39,659 nt of DNA from Pseudomonas sp. RIT623 (GTDB lineage Bacteria > Pseudomonadota > Gammaproteobacteria > Pseudomonadales > Pseudomonadaceae): the NCBI RefSeq assembly GCF_004519305.1, contig NZ_SOZA01000044.1:1-39659 (forward strand). Direction: 5' to 3'. Positions within the stretch are counted from its first letter, which is position 1, and the number at the start of each line of letters is the position of its first letter. Below the pieces are notes generated by a model. The model made no database searches, was not told the origin of the DNA, and saw only the letters and a list, made by a program, of their open reading frames with translations. The translations under genes and the position numbers were made by a program. Shown piece by piece: positions 15,283 through 22,886 of this stretch.

Positions 15283-16638
15283 ATGGCCTATGATTTTGAT
15301 CTGTTCGTGATTGGCGCCGGTTCCGGCGGTGTGCGCGCGGCGCGCTTCGCCGCGGGCTTTGGCGCCAAGGTGGCGGTGGCCGAGAGCCGCTACCTGGGGG
15401 GCACCTGCGTCAACGTCGGCTGCGTGCCTAAAAAACTGCTGGTGTACGGCGCCCACGTTGCCGACGAGCTGGAACAGGCCGCAGGCTTTGGCTGGACCCT
15501 CGAAGAAGGCCATTTTGAGTGGGGCACGCTGATCGCCAACAAGAACCGCGAGATCGAGCGCCTCAACGGCATCTATCGCAACCTGTTGGTCAACAGCGGC
15601 GTCGCCTTGCTGCAGGGCCATGCTCGCATCACCGGGGCCAACGAGGTGGAAGTCGAGGGCCAGCGCTACAGCGCCGCCAATATTCTCATCGCCACCGGTG
15701 GCTGGCCGCTGGTGCCGGACATCCCGGGCAAAGAGCTGGCCATCACCTCCAACGAGGCGTTCTACCTCAAAGAGCTGCCGCGTCGCGTGCTGGTGGTCGG
15801 CGGCGGCTATATCGCCGTGGAGTTCGCCGGCATCTTCCAGGGCCTGGGCGCCGATACCACGCTGCTGTACCGTGGCGACCTGTTCCTGCGCGGCTTCGAC
15901 GGCTCGGTGCGCACGCACCTGAAGGAAGAGCTGGAAAGGCGCGGCCTGGACCTGCAGTTCAATGCCGACATCCAGCGCATCGACAAGCTTGAGGACGGCA
16001 GCCTCAAGGCCACCCTCAAGGATGGCCGCGAGCTGATCGCCGACTGCGTGTTCTACGCCACCGGTCGCCGGCCGATGCTGGACAACCTGGGCCTGGAGAA
16101 CACTGGCGTGGAACTGGATGAGCGCGGCTACATCCGCGTGGACGAGCAGTACCAGACCACCGCGCCGTCAATCCTGGCCATTGGCGATGTGATCGGCCGC
16201 GTGCAGCTCACCCCGGTGGCCCTGGCCGAAGGCATGGCCGTGGCCCGGCGCTTGTTCAAGCCCGAGCAGTACCGCCCGGTGGACTACCAGAACATCCCCA
16301 CCGCGGTGTTCAGCCAGCCGCCGATCGGCACCGTGGGCCTCACCGAGGAACAGGCGTTGGCCGCCGGGCACAAGGTGCAGATCTTCGAGAGCCGCTTCCG
16401 GGCGATGAAGCTGACCCTCACCGACATCCAGGAAAAGACCCTGATGAAACTGGTGGTGGACGCCGACACCGACAAGGTCCTGGGTTGCCACATGGTCGGG
16501 CCGGATGCCGGCGAAATCATCCAGGGCCTGGGTATCGCGCTGAAGGCCGGGGCGACCAAGCAGCAGTTCGACGAGACCATCGGCGTGCACCCGACCGCCG
16601 CGGAAGAGTTCGTGACCATGCGCACCGTAACCCGCTGA
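15283..16638 (+). CDS. gor: Glutathione-disulfide reductase
   Basis: The product has 451 residues and reduces oxidised glutathione with NADPH. It has the FAD site GAGSGGVRAARFAA, the redox disulfide GGTCVNVGCVPKK (Cys42 and Cys47), a second dinucleotide fold VVGGGYIAVEFAG followed by an Arg-containing LLYRGDLFLRGFD for NADPH, and the C-terminal GVHPTAAEE with the catalytic His. AGGAGAG precedes the start. It follows galU after a terminator and so is separately transcribed. A REPIN follows. Confidence 0.95.
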   Translation: MAYDFDLFVIGAGSGGVRAARFAAGFGAKVAVAESRYLGGTCVNVGCVPKKLLVYGAHVADELEQAAGFGWTLEEGHFEWGTLIANKNREIERLNGIYRNLLVNSGVALLQGHARITGANEVEVEGQRYSAANILIATGGWPLVPDIPGKELAITSNEAFYLKELPRRVLVVGGGYIAVEFAGIFQGLGADTTLLYRGDLFLRGFDGSVRTHLKEELERRGLDLQFNADIQRIDKLEDGSLKATLKDGRELIADCVFYATGRRPMLDNLGLENTGVELDERGYIRVDEQYQTTAPSILAIGDVIGRVQLTPVALAEGMAVARRLFKPEQYRPVDYQNIPTAVFSQPPIGTVGLTEEQALAAGHKVQIFESRFRAMKLTLTDIQEKTLMKLVVDADTDKVLGCHMVGPDAGEIIQGLGIALKAGATKQQFDETIGVHPTAAEEFVTMRTVTR

Positions 16639-16660
16639 ACGCCTCTGACGCTGACATTTG

Positions 16661-16724
16661 TAGGAGCGGCCTTGTGTCGCGAAGGGGCTGCTCGCAGCCC
16701 TTTCGCGACACAAGGCCGCTCCTA
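16661..16724. repeat. REPIN (paired inverted REP elements)
   Basis: A perfect 23-bp inverted repeat (arms 16661-16683 and 16702-16724) begins TAGGAGCGGCCTTGTGTCGC and encloses GGGCTG-CTC-GCAGCCC-like inner pairs. It is a Pseudomonas REP doublet, mobilised in trans by RAYT-type enzymes; no such enzyme is in the window. A closely related copy is at 30924-31041. Confidence 0.85.
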
Positions 16725-16790
16725 AAACGCTTGGGGCCGCCTGCGCAATCCTTTGCTCAGCCCAATCCCTTCTATTAATAATCCCGTCTT

Positions 16791-16827
16791 ATAGCCAAAA
16801 CCAATCAGCAGCATGAGCTTTGCCAAT
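16791..16827 (+). promoter_or_regulatory. Candidate OxyR binding site upstream of ahpC
   Basis: Four tetramers ATAG, CAAT, ATGA and CAAT are each spaced by exactly 7 bases, as in the OxyR pattern ATAG-N7-CTAT-N7-ATAG-N7-CTAT; 12 of 16 bases match. The site ends 73 bp before the ahpC start. ahpC is a well-known OxyR target in Pseudomonas. Confidence 0.55.
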
Positions 16828-16899
16828 GAGCCTTTGGCCGGAGCAGTCGGTAGGATTCACTCCATCAACTGATTCCAACCCCATGAAGGAGCGTCTCTC

Positions 16900-17463
16900 A
16901 TGCCAATCATCAACAGCCAGGTCAAACCGTTCAACGCCACCGCCTACCACAAGGGCGAGTTCGTCCAGGTCAGCGAAGCCGACCTGAAAGGCAAGTGGTC
17001 CGTCGTGTTCTTCTACCCGGCCGACTTCACTTTCGTCTGCCCGACCGAGCTGGGCGACCTGGCCGACAACTACGCCGAATTCCAGAAGCTGGGCGTCGAG
17101 ATCTACGGCGTGTCCACCGACACCCACTTCACCCACAAAGCCTGGCACGACACCTCGGACACCATCGGCAAGATCCAGTACCCGCTGATCGGTGACCCGA
17201 CCCACATCATCTCGCGCAACTTCGACGTGCTGATCGAAGAAGCCGGCCTGGCCGATCGCGGTACCTTCGTGATCAACCCGCAAGGCCAGATCAAGATCGT
17301 CGAACTGAACGATGGCGGTGTTGGCCGTGACGCCACCGAGCTGCTGCGCAAGGTCAAGGCTGCCCAGTACGTTGCCGCTCACCCAGGTGAAGTGTGCCCG
17401 GCCAAGTGGAAAGAAGGCGAAGCTACGCTCGCCCCGTCGCTCGATCTGGTCGGCAAGATCTAA
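16900..17463 (+). CDS. ahpC: Alkyl hydroperoxide reductase peroxidase subunit (2-Cys peroxiredoxin)
   Basis: The product has 187 residues, the usual AhpC length. The peroxidatic Cys47 is in DFTFVCPTE and the resolving Cys166 in GEVCPAKW. It reduces organic hydroperoxides, peroxynitrite and hydrogen peroxide, and is recycled by AhpF encoded downstream. AAGGAG precedes the start. A hairpin with T-run between ahpC and ahpF would make ahpC transcripts more abundant than ahpF ones, as is common for this pair. Confidence 0.97.
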   Translation: MPIINSQVKPFNATAYHKGEFVQVSEADLKGKWSVVFFYPADFTFVCPTELGDLADNYAEFQKLGVEIYGVSTDTHFTHKAWHDTSDTIGKIQYPLIGDPTHIISRNFDVLIEEAGLADRGTFVINPQGQIKIVELNDGGVGRDATELLRKVKAAQYVAAHPGEVCPAKWKEGEATLAPSLDLVGKI

Positions 17464-17528
17464 GCCGATGCGCACCCCGCGGGCGGTAGACAGCCGCCAA
17501 AGCTGAAGCAGTTACCGCCCCGTAGAAG

Positions 17529-17557
17529 CGCCCGGGCGACCACGCCTGGGCGTTTTT
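17529..17557 (+). terminator. Terminator/attenuator between ahpC and ahpF
   Basis: A 10-bp stem (17529-17538 with 17543-17552, one G-T pair) with a 4-base loop is followed by five T residues. Since ahpF follows after 31 nt, it probably works as a leaky terminator. Confidence 0.75.
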
Positions 17558-17588
17558 GTATCCGAGTTTTGAAAAAGGAATCGCCCGT

Positions 17589-19151
17589 ATGTTGGACGCC
17601 ACGCTTAAATCGCAACTGAAAACCTACCTGGAGCGGGTCACCCAGCCGATCGAGATCGTTGCCTCCCTTGACGACGGCGCGAAGTCCCGCGAATTGCACG
17701 ACCTGCTGGTGGAAATCGCCGGCCTGTCGAACCTCATTACCTTCAGCGCGGATGGCAGCGACGCCCGTCGTCCTTCGTTCTCGCTGAACCGCCCGGGTGC
17801 CGGTATAAGTTTGCGCTTCGCCGGCATCCCCATGGGCCATGAATTCACTTCCCTGGTGCTGGCGCTGCTGCAGGTCGGCGGTCACCCGTCCAAGGCCAGC
17901 GCCGAAGTGATCGAGCAGATCCAGGCCTTGGACGGTGAGTTCACCTTCGAGACCTACTTCTCGCTGTCGTGCCAGAACTGCCCGGACGTGGTCCAGGCGC
18001 TGAACCTGATGGCGGTGCTCAACCCCAACGTGCGCCATGTGGCCATCGACGGCGCGCTGTTCCAGGACGAAGTCGACGCCCGCAAGATCATGGCGGTGCC
18101 AAGCATCTACCTGAACGGCGAATTGTTCGGCCAGGGCCGCATGGGCCTGGAAGAGATCCTCGGCAAGCTCGACACCAATGCCGGTGCCCGCCAAGCCGAG
18201 AAGATCAACGCCAAGGACGCTTTCGACGTGCTGGTGGTCGGCGGTGGCCCCGCTGGTGCCGCGGCGGCCATCTATGCCGCGCGTAAAGGTATCCGCACCG
18301 GTGTTGCCGCCGAGCGTTTCGGCGGCCAGGTGCTCGATACCCTGGCCATCGAGAACTTCATCTCGGTACAGGAAACCGAGGGGCCCAAGCTGGCCACCGC
18401 GCTGGAAGAACACGTCAAGCAGTACGACGTCGACATCATGAACCTGCAGCGCGGCGAGGCGCTGATCCCGGCCACCGATGGCGGCTTGCACGAAGTGCGC
18501 CTGGCCGGCGGCGCCTCGCTCAAGGCCAAGACCGTGATCCTCGCCACCGGTGCCCGCTGGCGCGAAATGAACGTGCCGGGCGAGCAGGAGTACCGGGCCC
18601 GTGGCGTTGCCTATTGCCCGCACTGCGACGGCCCGCTGTTCAAGGGCAAGCGCGTGGCAGTGATCGGTGGCGGCAACTCGGGCGTGGAGGCAGCCATCGA
18701 CCTGGCGGGCATCGTCGCCCAGGTCACCCTGATCGAGTTCGACAGCCAGTTGCGCGCCGATGCCGTGCTGCAGCGCAAGTTGCACAGCTTGGCGAACGTG
18801 AAGGTGATCACCAGTGCGTTGACCACCGAGGTGATGGGCAACGGCGAGAAAGTGACCGGCCTGCGCTACAAGGACCGCAGCACCGAGCAGGTTCATGACC
18901 TGGCGCTGGAAGGCATCTTCGTGCAGATCGGCCTGCTGCCGAACACCGACTGGCTCAAAGGCACCGTTGAACTGTCGCCGCGTGGCGAGATCATCGTCGA
19001 TGCCAAGGGTGCCACCAGCATTCCTGGGGTTTTTGCCGCCGGTGACGTGACCACGGTGCCGTACAAGCAGATCGTGATCGCCGTGGGCGAGGGCGCCAAG
19101 GCCTCGTTGGCCGCCTTCGACCACCTGATCCGCAGCTCGGCGCCGGCGTGA
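17589..19151 (+). CDS. ahpF: Alkyl hydroperoxide reductase flavoprotein subunit
   Basis: The product has 520 residues and transfers electrons from NAD(P)H through FAD to AhpC. The N-terminal double thioredoxin-like domain has the disulfide Cys128-Cys131 (SCQNCP). The thioredoxin-reductase-like part has the FAD site VVGGGPAGAAAAIYAARKG, the redox pair Cys343-Cys346 (YCPHCDGP) and the second dinucleotide site VIGGGNSGVEAA. The C-terminal stretch PGVFAAGDVTTVPYKQI binds FAD. AAAGGA upstream supports ATG 17589 rather than 17556. Confidence 0.96.
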   Translation: MLDATLKSQLKTYLERVTQPIEIVASLDDGAKSRELHDLLVEIAGLSNLITFSADGSDARRPSFSLNRPGAGISLRFAGIPMGHEFTSLVLALLQVGGHPSKASAEVIEQIQALDGEFTFETYFSLSCQNCPDVVQALNLMAVLNPNVRHVAIDGALFQDEVDARKIMAVPSIYLNGELFGQGRMGLEEILGKLDTNAGARQAEKINAKDAFDVLVVGGGPAGAAAAIYAARKGIRTGVAAERFGGQVLDTLAIENFISVQETEGPKLATALEEHVKQYDVDIMNLQRGEALIPATDGGLHEVRLAGGASLKAKTVILATGARWREMNVPGEQEYRARGVAYCPHCDGPLFKGKRVAVIGGGNSGVEAAIDLAGIVAQVTLIEFDSQLRADAVLQRKLHSLANVKVITSALTTEVMGNGEKVTGLRYKDRSTEQVHDLALEGIFVQIGLLPNTDWLKGTVELSPRGEIIVDAKGATSIPGVFAAGDVTTVPYKQIVIAVGEGAKASLAAFDHLIRSSAPA

Positions 19152-19172
19152 GTCGAACGCCGTAGGTGAAAG

Positions 19173-19203
19173 CGCCGTCATGCCTTTGGGCTGGCGGCGT
19201 TTT
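19173..19203 (+). terminator. Terminator after ahpF
   Basis: CGCCGTCA and TGGCGGCG pair with one wobble, followed by four T residues, 22 nt after the ahpF stop. Confidence 0.6.
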
Positions 19204-19324
19204 CGTATGGCTGCTCCGGCAGTTTCCCACGACATACTCTGCAACCTTCCACTATCGCCTTACCCCTGCGGCCTGCCCCCGCGCTCATGCTAGAATCCGC
19301 CCCTTCGAATCTGGAGGTAGACGC

Positions 19325-19894
19325 GTGCGCAAACTGGCGGTGGTAATGGCGGTGCTAGCCCTGGCGGGCTGTGACAACGAGGTCGAAGGTGTGCACAAGC
19401 AGGTGGCCGAACATCTGCACAACCCCAAGACGGCCAAGTTCGCCAACGTGCGCTTCGACACCCAGGGTTCCATCTGCGGCCAGGTGCGCGGCAAGGACGA
19501 CAGCGGCCAGTACGAGCCTTATCGCAGTTACGTGGCGATCAAGCACGACGGCCAGTACGAGATCCTCATCGACCAGACCGGCAACAACCTGCGCATTCGT
19601 GAAGTCTGCGGCGGTGCCGACCTGCAGCGCCGAGCCGATGAGCTGGCTGAGCAGCCAGCGCCGCAAGGCTGGGATGTGGAAGTGATTCAGGGCCCGAACA
19701 TGGGCGCGCTGACCGACATGACCGCGCGGCTGATCGAGAAGGGTATCCCGTCGTCGGTGGAGTATCGCGAGGGCAAGCCGGTGGTGTTGATGGGGCCGTT
19801 CCCGAGCAAGGTCGAGGCCGAGGCGCGCAAGGCCGAGGTGATGGGCAAGCTGGGCACCGATTCGATCGTCATCCAGCACGGCGCCAAGCGCTGA
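19325..19894 (+). CDS. Lipoprotein with C-terminal SPOR-like domain
   Basis: The product has 189 residues starting at GTG 19325, 6 nt after a near-perfect GGAGGT site. The lipobox VLALAGC lipidates Cys16. The middle region (KTAKFANVRFDTQGSICGQV...) contains two Cys that can pair. The C-terminal 70 residues (WDVEVIQGPNMGALTDMTAR to IVIQHG) look like a SPOR domain, which binds peptidoglycan lacking stem peptides at division sites. An extended -10 (TGCTAGAAT, 19288-19296) lies upstream. The SPOR call rests on pattern only; the N-terminal domain is unassigned. Confidence 0.65.
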   Translation: MRKLAVVMAVLALAGCDNEVEGVHKQVAEHLHNPKTAKFANVRFDTQGSICGQVRGKDDSGQYEPYRSYVAIKHDGQYEILIDQTGNNLRIREVCGGADLQRRADELAEQPAPQGWDVEVIQGPNMGALTDMTARLIEKGIPSSVEYREGKPVVLMGPFPSKVEAEARKAEVMGKLGTDSIVIQHGAKR

Positions 19895-19929
19895 GCCCCA
19901 CACGCTGTGCGACCCGCCTTGCCTCGTAG

Positions 19930-19948
19930 GCGCCAGCCTTGCTGGCGC
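19930..19948. repeat. Single REP-like hairpin
   Basis: GCGCCAGC-CTT-GCTGGCGC is a perfect 8-bp stem. With the preceding GTAG it resembles a lone, degenerate REP element. It lacks a T-run. Confidence 0.55.
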
Positions 19949-20024
19949 ATGCGCTGGAACACGTGGCCCGGCCCTGCTGTCACAGCTATGCTGACAAGGG
20001 TAGGGGCGAGCGGGGGAGCACCTC

Positions 20025-20450
20025 ATGGCAACGCTGGAACGGGCCATTGCGGTGGCCATCAAGGCACATGAAGGGCAGTACGACAAAGGCGGGGCGGCCT
20101 ACATCCTCCACCCGTTGCGGGTGATGGAACGGGTGGTCACCCCCGAGCAACGCATCGTCGCGGTGCTGCACGACGTGCTGGAAGACACCCCGTTCACCCT
20201 CTCGGACCTGGCCCGAGAAGGCTTCCCGTTGAAGATCCTCGCCGCGCTGCTGGCCCTGAGCCGCCGTGAGGGGGAGAGCTACGAGGCCTTCGTCATCCGC
20301 CTGGGCGTCGACCCCTTGGCACGCCAGGTCAAGTTGGCCGACCTGGCCGACAACAGCGACTTGTCGCGTATTGCCCATCCCGGCCCCGCGGACTTGGCCC
20401 GGCTGAGCCGCTACCAGCAAGCCAGCGCCTACCTGCAGGCGCTGGCCTGA
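20025..20450 (+). CDS. HD-domain phosphohydrolase (MESH1/SpoT-hydrolase-like)
   Basis: The product has 141 residues. The first His is in HEGQYDKGGAAYILHPLRV, the HD pair is in VAVLHDVLEDTP and the last Asp in KLADLADNSDLSR. This pattern (HP, HDxxEDTP, KxADxxDN) belongs to the small HD hydrolases related to the (p)ppGpp hydrolase part of SpoT. Whether (p)ppGpp is its substrate is not shown. GGGGAGC precedes the start. It is convergent with endA, with 6 nt between the stops. Confidence 0.82.
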   Translation: MATLERAIAVAIKAHEGQYDKGGAAYILHPLRVMERVVTPEQRIVAVLHDVLEDTPFTLSDLAREGFPLKILAALLALSRREGESYEAFVIRLGVDPLARQVKLADLADNSDLSRIAHPGPADLARLSRYQQASAYLQALA

Positions 20451-20456
20451 GCGGCA

Positions 20457-21149
20457 TCAGCCACAGGCCTTGAGGTTGACCGGCCCGACGAACGCGTTGC
20501 CATGCCCCATCACGCATGCCACCTGCTGGTTGCGTTGCAGCTCCCAGGCCTGCGGCGGGTAGGTCTTGTTCCAGGCCTCGAACAGTTGCCGGTCCTGCTT
20601 GGACAGGCGCAGGTCGTACTGTTTGCTCATGTAGAAGTAGGTGCGTGCGATCATGCCGCGGATCGATGGCCGCGGCATGACCTTCTTGGCCTTGAAGTCG
20701 ACCTGGGTCAGGCAACTGCCGTACTGGCCATGTTGCTCGGGCAGCCAGCCGAAGCTGTAGTTGCTGCGATCGCCGTTGACCTCGCCGATGCTTGGCACCA
20801 GGTTGTGCAGGTCGGCTTCGGCGCGCTGGTAGACCTTGTCGTTGCGCGAACAATTCTTGCGCCCGCCGCTTTGCCAGCACTGGCGCTGGTGGCCGATCTG
20901 CCAGGCCGGGACGATGTGTTCCCACTCGATGCGCGAGGCGCGGTTGAGGTTCTTGCGCGGCGCGTAGCCACATGAGGCCAGGTCGACTTTGTTGCCTTTG
21001 TACTTGCAACCGCAATAGAACTCGGTGGACTGCGGCGCGTACAGCTTCCAGGCGACCTTCTTGGCCTCCTGGAAGGTGCGCGGAGCGTCGGCGTGGGCGA
21101 GCGGGGTGGTCAACAGCAGGCAGGCGACAGCGAAAAGCGAAACTCTCAT
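20457..21149 (-). CDS. endA: Periplasmic deoxyribonuclease I (endonuclease I)
   Basis: The product has 230 residues with a Sec signal peptide ending about AHA (residue 20). The beta-beta-alpha metal finger is visible in RIEWEHIVPAW with the catalytic His, and in DLHNLVPSIGEVNGDRSNY; Cys pairs (CGCKYKG, CW...KNC) give disulfides. It cleaves double-stranded DNA in the periplasm and degrades incoming DNA. The gene starts 6 nt after the stop of a small LexA-controlled gene and its GGAAGA ribosome site lies inside that gene, so it is probably co-transcribed and thus SOS-linked. Confidence 0.93.
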   Translation of the reverse strand: MRVSLFAVACLLLTTPLAHADAPRTFQEAKKVAWKLYAPQSTEFYCGCKYKGNKVDLASCGYAPRKNLNRASRIEWEHIVPAWQIGHQRQCWQSGGRKNCSRNDKVYQRAEADLHNLVPSIGEVNGDRSNYSFGWLPEQHGQYGSCLTQVDFKAKKVMPRPSIRGMIARTYFYMSKQYDLRLSKQDRQLFEAWNKTYPPQAWELQRNQQVACVMGHGNAFVGPVNLKACG

Positions 21150-21155
21150 GCGGGG

Positions 21156-21398
21156 TCAGTCTTCCTTGGGCACGGTCCAGAAAATCTGCACGCCACCGTC
21201 GTCACGGTGGGCGAGGGTGACGTTGTCGTTCTCGGCGATTTCCTCGAGCAGGGTGGCCCAGTCGTCGGGCGACTCGTGCTCGAGGCGGAAGATCAAGGCG
21301 GCGCGGCTGCGCTGGGCGGTGGGGCTGTTGATGATCTTCTGGATGCGCTGACCCAGTTGTTCATAACTGCTTGGCGACGCGGAGGCGGGTTTGGCCAC
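21156..21398 (-). CDS. Small LexA-controlled protein of unknown function
   Basis: The product has 80 residues from GTG 21398, which has AAGGA about 9 nt upstream. It begins (M)AKPASASPSSYEQLGQRIQK and ends QIFWTVPKED; it looks soluble, with two helices and a C-terminal beta pair. An alternative ATG at 21428 would lie within the LexA box and lacks a good ribosome site, so the GTG is preferred. The promoter just upstream (TTGCGA, 17 bp, TACTGT) overlaps a perfect CTGT-N8-ACAG LexA box. I recognise no family; it does not resemble SulA, DinI or YebG. It is followed 6 nt later by endA. Confidence 0.75.
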   Translation of the reverse strand: MAKPASASPSSYEQLGQRIQKIINSPTAQRSRAALIFRLEHESPDDWATLLEEIAENDNVTLAHRDDGGVQIFWTVPKED

Positions 21399-21416
21399 GG
21401 GGCTTTTCCTTGTTTG

Positions 21417-21432
21417 CTGTATGTGCATACAG
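21417..21432 (-). promoter_or_regulatory. LexA box (SOS operator)
   Basis: CTGTATGTGCATACAG is a perfect CTGT-N8-ACAG palindrome with AT-rich inner bases. Its outer end overlaps the -10 TACTGT (21429-21434) of a minus-strand promoter whose -35 TTGCGA is at 21452-21457 with a 17-bp spacer. It lies 18 bp before the GTG at 21398. A second ACAGT/ACTGT inverted pair (21429-21443) overlaps it. Confidence 0.85.
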
Positions 21433-21519
21433 TATTTCACTGTAAGCCGTTTCGCAACAGCAGGTAGGGCGAAAGCCGTATAAGACCGTGGTAGCAGGAT
21501 TGGTTCCGTGCAAGCAGTG

Positions 21520-21584
21520 TTCGCCGGCAAGCCGGCTCCTACAGTGGATTGCGCCATACCTGTAGGAGTCGGCTTGCCGGCGAA
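21520..21584. repeat. REPIN (GTAGGAGNCGGCTTGCCGGCGAA type)
   Basis: Two 25-bp arms (21520-21544 and 21560-21584) are inverted copies with one mismatch. Each arm holds an inner CCGGCAAGCCGG-like hairpin. It lies downstream of the ansB stop and upstream of the LexA promoter and may end ansB transcription or protect its mRNA 3' end. Confidence 0.85.
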
Positions 21585-21626
21585 TCAACCGGAACCACCA
21601 ACGGCCCGGTTGAGCTCAAGCGCGGA

Positions 21627-22718
21627 TCAGTATTCCCAGAAGATCCGCTGCAGCTCCTTGCTGTCCTGGGTCTTGGTCATTGCGACCATGGCCAGGATTC
21701 GCGCTTTCTGCGGGTTCAGGTCGTGGGCCACGACCCAGTCGTTCTTGTCGTCAGGCTGTTCGGCGTTGCGCAGCACGAAGCCACCCTGGTTGACGTGGGA
21801 CGAGCGAATGATCTGCACGCCGTTCTTGCGCAGCTCCTGCAGGGCAGGGACCACCCGCGACGACACCGAACCGTTGCCGGTACCGGCATGGATGATCGCC
21901 TTGGCGCCAGCCTGGGCCAGGGCCTTGTAGGCGGTGTCGGTCACGTTGCCGTAGCCGTAGGCGATGTCCACGGCCGGCAGTTTGCTGATTTGCTTGATGT
22001 CGAACTCGGAGTTGACGGTGTGGCGCTTGGCCGGCAGGCGGAAGAAGTACGACTTGCCTTCCACCACCATGCCCAGCGGGCCCCACTGGCTCTTGAAGGC
22101 TTCGGTCTTGATGTTGACCGACTTGCTGACGTCGCGACCCGACTGGATCTCGTCGTTCATGGTCACCAGCACGCCCTTGCCGCGAGCGTCCTTGCTGCTG
22201 GCCACGGCCACGGCGTTGTACAGGTTGAGCATGCCGTCGGCGGACATGGCGGTGCCCGGACGCATCGAACCGACCACGATGATCGGCTTGTCGGTTTTTT
22301 CCACCAGGTTGAGGAAGTAGGCGGTCTCTTCCAGGGTATCGGTGCCGTGGGTGATGACGATGCCGTCGACATCCTTGCTGTCGGCCAGCTCGGCGACGCG
22401 CTTGCCCAGTTTCAGCAGGTCGTCGTTGCCGATGCTCTCGGAGGCGATCTGCATCACCTGCTCGCCGCGCACGTTGGCCAAATCCTGCAGCTCCGGCACG
22501 CCGGCGATCAGCTTGTCGATGCCCAGCTTGGCGGCCTGGTAGGTGGCGCTGTTGGCGGCGCTGGCGCCAGCGCCGGCGATGGTGCCGCCGGTGGCCAGGA
22601 TCACCACGTTGGCGAGCTTCTGTTGTTGCGCGGCTTCCTTGGCGGAAACGGCGGTCGGCAGCACCAGCAGCAGCGCCAGGGCGCTCGGTGCGAAGGTGTT
22701 CAGGGCGAATTTCATCAT
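21627..22718 (-). CDS. ansB: Periplasmic glutaminase-asparaginase
   Basis: The product has 363 residues with a Sec signal peptide (MMKFALNTFAPSALALLL... ending about VSA, residue 26). The two active-site threonines are in VILATGGTIAGAG and ITHGTDTLEETAYF, and the SMRPGTAMSADG stretch is typical. It deamidates glutamine and asparagine in the periplasm, so that acidic amino acids can be taken up. Two tandem ATG codons (22718, 22715) are possible starts, with AGAGAGAAG upstream. A sigma-54 type promoter and an AauR-type palindrome lie upstream. Confidence 0.95.
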   Translation of the reverse strand: MMKFALNTFAPSALALLLVLPTAVSAKEAAQQQKLANVVILATGGTIAGAGASAANSATYQAAKLGIDKLIAGVPELQDLANVRGEQVMQIASESIGNDDLLKLGKRVAELADSKDVDGIVITHGTDTLEETAYFLNLVEKTDKPIIVVGSMRPGTAMSADGMLNLYNAVAVASSKDARGKGVLVTMNDEIQSGRDVSKSVNIKTEAFKSQWGPLGMVVEGKSYFFRLPAKRHTVNSEFDIKQISKLPAVDIAYGYGNVTDTAYKALAQAGAKAIIHAGTGNGSVSSRVVPALQELRKNGVQIIRSSHVNQGGFVLRNAEQPDDKNDWVVAHDLNPQKARILAMVAMTKTQDSKELQRIFWEY

Positions 22719-22771
22719 TTCTGCTTCTCTCTTCCTGGGTGAGATGTTCTCGATGTCGCGCGAATACAAAG

Positions 22772-22786
22772 GCAGATTTCGTACCA
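22772..22786 (-). promoter_or_regulatory. Sigma-54 type promoter of ansB
   Basis: On the minus strand TGGTACGAAATCTGC has GG and GC separated by 10 bases and matches the -24/-12 consensus TGGCACG-N4-TTGC except two positions. It would start transcription about 40 nt before the ansB ATG. Confidence 0.6.
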
Positions 22787-22870
22787 GCAACTACCGTTCG
22801 TCGTATTTCATTTTGACTCCCGAAACACTGGGGGTTAGCGGGCGGCCCGGTGCAGGCGCCGCAATCTGTC

Positions 22871-22886
22871 GTTCGGCAGCCCGAAC
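22871..22886. promoter_or_regulatory. AauR-type activator palindrome
   Basis: GTTCGG-CAGC-CCGAAC is a perfect palindrome and fits TTCGG-N4-CCGAA, the site I recall for AauR, the activator of acidic amino-acid uptake in P. putida. It lies about 110 bp upstream of the proposed ansB start, an ordinary enhancer distance for sigma-54. A further half-site GTTCGG is at 22902-22907. Direct repeats CGGATAA (22913-22919 and 22924-22930, one helical turn apart) follow. The 336-base gap between ansB and rbsB holds only these and the rbs sites; I see no gene in it. Confidence 0.6.

Noticed and set aside
16771..16794. CTAT...ATAG pair as the centre of an OxyR site
   Set aside because: The spacing is 15 bases, not 7; the register starting at 16791 fits better.
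17460..19244. Long minus-strand frame opposite ahpF
   Set aside because: Antisense shadow of a clearly identified flavoprotein gene.
22791..22811. Six-codon frame MKYDER on the minus strand with GGGAG before it, as an ansB leader peptide
   Set aside because: It lies upstream of the proposed sigma-54 start (about 22760), so it would not be in the ansB transcript.
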